A stretch of DNA of 22,420 nucleotides, taken from the NCBI GenBank assembly GCA_003427395.1, contig BFEA01000190.1:633233-655652 (forward strand). The letters are read 5' to 3'. The notes under the pieces are model-generated. The model worked only from the letters and a program-made list of their open reading frames with translations, was not told the origin of the DNA and did not search any database. The stretch comes from Chara braunii. Lineage: Eukaryota; Streptophyta; Charophyceae; Charales; Characeae. Of the stretch, positions 17,827-22,420 are shown one piece after another (within the stretch, counting starts at the first letter, position 1; every line of letters begins with the position of its first letter). The translations under genes were made by a program, and so were the position numbers.

Positions 17827-18382
17827 GCTGGACCATTCGGCTTGGAAACAATGTCCAGCGTGCCTTTAGGATATACACGAATAGGTTGCACTACTACTTT
17901 TATCTTCTTTGGGCACTTGGCTAGACCATTCGGCTTGGAAACAATGCCTAGCCGCTCTGAACTGTTTAATATCCAAAGTTTAATAATTCTCTAACTTTGT
18001 TCTCAAAAAAGAAAAAGCAAATATGGGCAGGGGACTGAACCATTCGACTTGGAAACAATGTTCAGCTTGCCCATACTATTTCCAATTATATTCTGTACTT
18101 TCCCTTCTCTTCTTGGTAATATGGTTTAACGCTGGACCATTCGGTTTGGAAACAATGTCCAGCTGCCAGTTCACATGCAAATATAAATAAAATATTTTTT
18201 TTTATACTTAGTTTATACTTATGTGCATGGTTTTCAAGCCAAACCATTCAGCTTAGAAACAATGCTTAACCTTAGACTATAAATCCTCCCTCAGAACAAA
18301 ACAAAAACTTAAACCCTTCACATCAAGCAAACCCTCAGAAAATAGACATAGCAACCAGGCCATTCAACTTAGAAATAATGCC
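17827..18382 (+). repeat. Six dispersed hairpins with conserved loop
   Basis: The conserved part is CATTCGGCTTGGAAACAATG; CATT begins at 17834, 17927, 18041, 18138, 18245 and 18361, at spacings of 93-116. The flanking arms differ but pair: GCTGGAC/GTCCAGC (copies 1 and 4), GGCTAG/CTAGCC (copy 2), CTGAAC/GTTCAG with an outer ATGGGCA/TGCCCAT (copy 3). Copies 5 and 6 are decayed. In copies 1-4 the stem continues into ATT/AAT past one bulged C. The spacers are not recognisably similar to each other. Function unknown; see findings. Confidence 0.85.
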
Positions 18383-18393
18383 CAGTCCTTTGG

Positions 18394-18406
18394 TTGACCC
18401 GGTCAA
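18394..18406. other. TTGACC palindrome
   Basis: TTGACC-C-GGTCAA, perfect. TTGAC is the core bound by plant WRKY factors; with no gene nearby this is only a note. Confidence 0.4.
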
Positions 18407-20540
18407 ACGTATGCAGTTTGCCTTCCCCCCACCCTCCCCCAGTTCATCCCTTAGTCTGCTTTCAGTCAAAACAAAGGGAAACTTAAGCTTTACAGCCACA
18501 TATTTTTTCCTTTCAGTCTGATTAATCCTGAACAGAAAACAAGAATCATAGGGACAGTTTCATACACACAGGCCGTCGTTGTCAGGTATTCTCCACCCTA
18601 CTCGTTGTCTCAGCTTCATGGTAGGTAGAATGCAGTATCGTCGTGGCTCAGAATGAATTGCAACCACCTGCCATCTACTCCTCGGATCTGGCCGTTCACA
18701 AATAAACCCTTACCCCGGAAGTTGTCTTCCTGCTACGCCTGTGCGAACACCTCGGTCAATAAGTAAATCTCCAACCCGCAGCTAGCAGGAGTCACGTCGA
18801 ACGTATCTTCCATCGGAATATGGAACTGTCATGAGCGGTTAGAGACAACTATCATCGGGCGAGTGCACAAGAGATCTTCACAAAGGGGAGTTACTTCCAC
18901 CGGTAGACTGATCAAAGCTGGGCTAACTCTATGCTAGAAAGTGAACCGATACATTGCCTTCAGCCTTCTTTTTTGTTAACTTCAACTACACTAGTTCTCC
19001 TCTAAAACTAATCTCACAATCATGTTCGCTTGACAAGAACCGCTGGCATAGCCCTTCCCCTCATTTGAATGTACCCAACGCAAATTTGCGTCCAGAATCA
19101 CTCCCTTCACTCACCTTCCCTCGCGACACCCCGCACACACCTTTCTTCATTAACTCTACACTGTTAGTTCATTAGTTAAAACTAAGATCGGTTTCGGGTT
19201 TGCGTACCCCTCAAACCCACACACCCACCTCTATCTCACTCGCTGTTACGAGAGGTCGAGCGGATTACACCGTTTTCAACTTCATTCGTCCTTCTCCCCA
19301 CCATTGCCACGTGCAGCCTTCTTCGCTCGCAGCCTGCTTCCAACCGACCTTTGCCAGAGTTCGACTTCGGAGTCGCGTTCGCCCTGCCCCGAAATCCCTG
19401 ACCATTACTCTCCCTTACTCACTTCGCCCCCAGTAGCGCGTGACCCATGGCTTCTTTCTCCTCTCCTTTCCGCCATCTCCATAGCTCTGAGTGCGTTCTC
19501 TTCGCCAATTTCCTGCTAGACCAATCCTCTCGCTATCCTAACACTTCTACCGGATTCGCCTCATGCCGAGATCTATACTCCACATCCTCAACTTGAACGA
19601 CCCGTTACCGTCGAGCATCGAGCAGGATACCACGTCCTTCGTCCGTGCCATAGCCGCTCCTTCCACTGAACGAACCCGACGCAACCGTGACAGGCTGTTC
19701 GGATTCACTCCTGTTTTCGCAGCCTTCACCTTCTCCTCTGCGGCGTCCGCCCGGTCGGTTCGTCGTCACTCTCCCACCAACTGCCTGTTGTCCTGCTGCT
19801 GTCCAGCGTTGTTGCCTGGCCGGATTCGTTACTTCAGCTCAGCGCTAGCTTCTTCCGCCTAGTGCCCGCCGTCATTCCTGCTGCCTAGCCTCGCCCGCTT
19901 TCGGGAAAAAATGAGCGAGAACAAAATTTTCTACTCGTCCTTCTTTTTTGTCTCCACCATCGCCTCACCTCCGCGCACTACCATCGTTGCCTACCTTTTA
20001 GTCTGCTCACCTACAGCCAAACTAACACCACGATCCCACTCGCCTTGCCTCTTATCCTTGGTGTCACCTCTTCGTTTACTCGATTTCAATAAGGGTCGGG
20101 CGAGCGACGCTCCTTCTACTGCGCCTTGTCGTTATCCCACCATCTTCAACTCTATCCCGCATGCACCTGACGCGAAATCGCGTCCGGGTTCCTTCGCCCG
20201 TTTTTATCACCCTTTCGGCCTCATCCTCCCCCCGCTTCCGTCCGTGCCGAAAGCCTTCATATCAGTTTTCTAGCGCCTTAGCGCAACAGCCTTCCCGACT
20301 GTTTCGGCAAGCCCGCGGGAGAGTCTGAGAGGAGCAGACTGCCGATTGGTAGTCACGGGAAGTCAAAGCCGAGTAGGTCAACCCAACTTGGCTGCCCAGG
20401 TATATGAGGAAGACTTCGGACAACTCAACTTGTTAGACGGCCCGATGCCTCTCCGTCGGTCTACACCTCTGTCCGGCGAACAGCTTGCCATTCAACACTC
20501 GCTTCGGGCCCCAACTCGGATTTGATCGGCCGTAAATATG
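18407..20540. other. Pyrimidine-rich region without a recognised gene
   Basis: From about 18950 to 20275 the plus strand is C- and T-rich and carries a series of open frames (for example 19563-19862, 99 codons, and 19911-20273, 120 codons) rich in Ser, Pro, Leu and Arg. None shows a known domain, and neighbouring frames overlap, so I treat them as composition effects. It could be a long LTR or leader of a retrotransposon, or a 5' region of a gene outside the window. A small hairpin AGTCTG/CAGACT lies at 20322-20340. Confidence 0.4.
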
Positions 20541-20555
20541 ACAAAATAGAAAAAT

Positions 20556-20780
20556 AAAAAATGAAAGGGGGGCGGGACCTAACAGCATCCCTCTTGGTCC
20601 CGCCATGCGGGCCTGAAATCGGATTCCCCCAACAAAACAAAAGGGGATAGTCCCGCGGGACCCTCAACCCTTTATCTCCTCTAATGCTCCATCACTCCCA
20701 TGTTGTCGCCCGCTGGCCTCGAACCCCGTACCTCCGCCATGATAGCCCAGTGCCTTAACCTATAGGGCCAAGCCCAAGCC
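20556..20780 (-). mobile_element. tRNA-derived SINE, minus strand
   Basis: On the minus strand an A-box-like TGGCCCTATAGG (20770-20759) is followed after 33 bases by a perfect B box, GGTTCGAGGCC (20725-20715). The T-stem does not pair, so it is not a working tRNA gene. The body continues to a T-rich 3' end near 20556. AGAAAAAT occurs on both sides (20548-20555 and 20790-20797), a weak candidate target duplication because it is short and A-rich. The head resembles that of the SINE at 6008 (TGGCCC then GGTTA-GGCAC). Confidence 0.65.
20715..20725 (-). promoter_or_regulatory. SINE B box
   Basis: GGTTCGAGGCC on the minus strand, full match to the consensus. Confidence 0.7.
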
Positions 20781-20799
20781 TGGTACAACAGAAAAATTC

Positions 20800-21297
20800 C
20801 CATGAGAAATGAAAGTTGAAAAAACATTCCATAAAAAAAAAATCCTTCATATTTGTAAATTATCATTCCAATGTTTGTCCAATTCTAAAATTTCCAATTT
20901 AATTTGATAAGTTCCCGTCTAAATATGAGTTTTCCTTTCCAACTACATCTATTTGTTCAAGATGGAATGGAAGTCTGGATAATTTTATGGATTTTTTTAA
21001 TTAGACTTTGATTCCACTACTACAAATATCGTCTACTTTAGAATTGGATTAACCTATTTATGACTGGAAATCCTTACTTAGAATGGCAGTCCAATTAAAA
21101 TATTTCATGAACTCATCCAGACTTTCATTCCATCTCTAGCATGCAGTTCAAATAAGAAGGGATACCCCATTATTGGAAGGAAAATTTTCAAGTAAGACGG
21201 AAAACTTCAAAATTGGAATGACATTTTTTTAGATGGAATGAAAATTTAAAATTTAGAATGTAATTTTACTCTAAAATGATTATTTAATTCTGGAAAA
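20800..21297. mobile_element. AT-rich palindromic MITE-like element
   Basis: The whole segment is a large imperfect palindrome centred at about 21047. AGATGGAATGGAAGTCTGGAT (20960-20980) pairs with 21115-21135 at 20 of 21 positions, and AATTAGAC (20999) pairs with GTCCAATT (ending 21096); both pairs share the same centre. Outer parts (ATTCC/GGAAT-rich) are also symmetric but with more gaps. It has no coding capacity. Long, AT-rich, self-complementary non-coding units are typical of MITEs or foldback elements; termini and target duplication are not resolved, so the family is unknown. Confidence 0.65.
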
Positions 21298-21822
21298 AAA
21301 TTATGTTGTACCAGCACGCGCGGAACCCCATATAAGGTGGTGTAACGTAGGTGCTCAAAACGCCTTGGGCCACATCTCTATCTGCAACCAACCCACATCT
21401 ACTAGGCATCCCTGCTGGTTAACACACTTTACGTAGGCCACGACACACGCCACCCCACATGTCAAACCTACGGCCAGCCAACCACGGTAGGCGAAGGCTA
21501 GACCTCCTTACTCTTTAGACCAATCAGTAATCAAAATCAAACCGGATGTCTATGCCTACGTCATGGAAAAATCACATGTGCGCCTTAAAACTGCGCGCCC
21601 ACTCACTCTCTACTCTGGTCAATCATCCTGTGAAAGTAAGCCACAAACTCAGTTGCGCCTCAAGCGGCATACTTAGACTTTAAACCAAACTTATTTTCTC
21701 TTAATTGCAAAAACCAAGGCGGATACCCTTGTTAGGGTATTCACGCCGACAACGGGTCATAAAACAACGATCCCTTGACTCAGGCCCTTCATAGAGAGTG
21801 GAAGTGTGCTAACTATGGGCTG
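21298..21822. other. Unassigned stretch
   Basis: No gene recognised. One hairpin: GGATACCCT (21721-21729) with AGGGTATTC (21734-21742), loop TGTT, one G-T pair, with GGC/GCC outside. Confidence 0.4.
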
Positions 21823-21846
21823 CCCCCCCCCCCCCCCCCCCCCCCC
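21823..21846. repeat. Poly(C)24
   Basis: Twenty-four C residues, rare among the A/T homopolymers that dominate the window. The minus strand would be a G run able to form a quadruplex. Length may be affected by sequencing. Confidence 0.9.
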
Positions 21847-22382
21847 GCCATTACCAAAGGTATTGTAGACGAAGTAGGGTATAAGTAAAAGTGCGGGAAA
21901 GGGTTCATTAAACCACTAGTACTGTCGTGCGACCGAATTTGTCCAGTAGGTAACCACTGGGTGCTTTCCAACTTAGGAAAATAAGTTGGGCAGAAACTCG
22001 ATCCGTGTGTATATTGAAAATGCACCCGGTCTCTAGTCGAGAGGTTGAAACAACTGTGACCTTCAGTTGGCAGGCTGAAACGGTGGCCTGGTTCTACCTA
22101 AAACTGTTTCAGTTGGAGGCGGATGCCTCTTGGAAGCGGATCTTTTTCACACCAATAAGAATTCGCCCTGACACTACGAAAACCACGCCCATCCAACCTG
22201 CTCCCTCGCCTGCCATCCCGCTAAATACCAGGTGACATAGACGAGTGAGGAGATGAAAAACACCCACACCTTTCATTTTTTTCGTTTTTTGCTATTTTTC
22301 TTGCTCTTCATATTTGTATATAATCGTCATTAGGTTTACATGCAGTCACTGAAGCCCCCAACTACTTGTGTGTTTGTACATA
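21847..22382. other. Unassigned stretch
   Basis: No gene recognised. One inverted repeat, CTGAAAC (22075-22081) with GTTTCAG (22106-22112), loop of 24. Confidence 0.4.

Positions 22383-22417
<35 letters not shown>
22383..22417. repeat. (TG)n then (AG)n
   Basis: TG dinucleotides at 22383-22405 followed by AG dinucleotides to 22417 at the window's right end. Confidence 0.95.
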
Positions 22418-22420
22418 CGG

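Noticed and set aside
17827-18382. CRISPR-like array (about 36-base repeats with unique spacers)
   Set aside because: Only six copies, with variable arms, uneven spacers of about 57-83 bases, no cas genes, and a clearly eukaryotic context.
19563-20273. 99- and 120-codon frames as host genes
   Set aside because: Ser/Pro/Arg-rich composition follows from pyrimidine-rich DNA; overlapping frames in the area are also open; no known motif.

Overview
This window looks like intergenic DNA from a large, repeat-rich eukaryotic genome, most likely a streptophyte (green plant or charophyte-type alga). The reasons are a plant-type L1 non-LTR retrotransposon with a zf-RVT zinc-binding tail, several tRNA-derived SINEs, foldback and MITE-like palindromes, very long (TA)n, (GT)n and poly(A) tracts, and no compact gene organisation. 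I found no host protein gene, functional tRNA or rRNA that I can defend. Assignment to a lineage is inference.

Layout. 1-1480: a foldback-type element whose inverted arms are built of short sub-repeats around a simple-sequence core. 2004-2408: a tRNA-derived SINE with clear target-site duplications (TSDs). 2720-2880: poly(T), (CT)n and (TA)n. 2880-3880: probable LINE 3' UTR with a minisatellite. 3882-9630: a decayed L1-type LINE on the minus strand (ORF1-like frame, endonuclease, reverse transcriptase, zinc-binding tail). A second SINE with an 85-nt poly(A) tail (6008-6770) is inserted inside its reverse transcriptase. 9811-10325: two SINE copies arranged tail to tail, forming a long hairpin. 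10396-10450: assembly gap. About 11540-12372: the 3' part of a second LINE of the same family, same strand. 12373-13550: unassigned, with one very good hairpin.

13728-15550 holds two diverged, direct copies of an LTR-like repeat, each with a TATA-like box near its end. From 15720 to 18406 there is an unusual run of hairpins: a cluster of six or more in 260 bases, then (TA)n, then single hairpins, then about 120-base tandem units, then six dispersed hairpins with a conserved loop and stems that differ in sequence but still pair. 18407-20540 is pyrimidine-rich and has no recognisable gene. 20556-20780 is a minus-strand tRNA-derived SINE, and 20800-21297 an AT-rich palindromic MITE-like element. 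The rest is unassigned apart from a 24-nt poly(C) run and terminal (TG)n/(AG)n.

Functionally this is a graveyard of nested mobile elements. The LINE family would have supplied reverse transcriptase and endonuclease, and the SINEs are typical parasites of such machinery. The order of events can be read partly: the LINE decayed or was decaying when the poly(A) SINE landed in it. The hairpin series at 15.7-18.4 kb is the part least explained by standard repeat classes.
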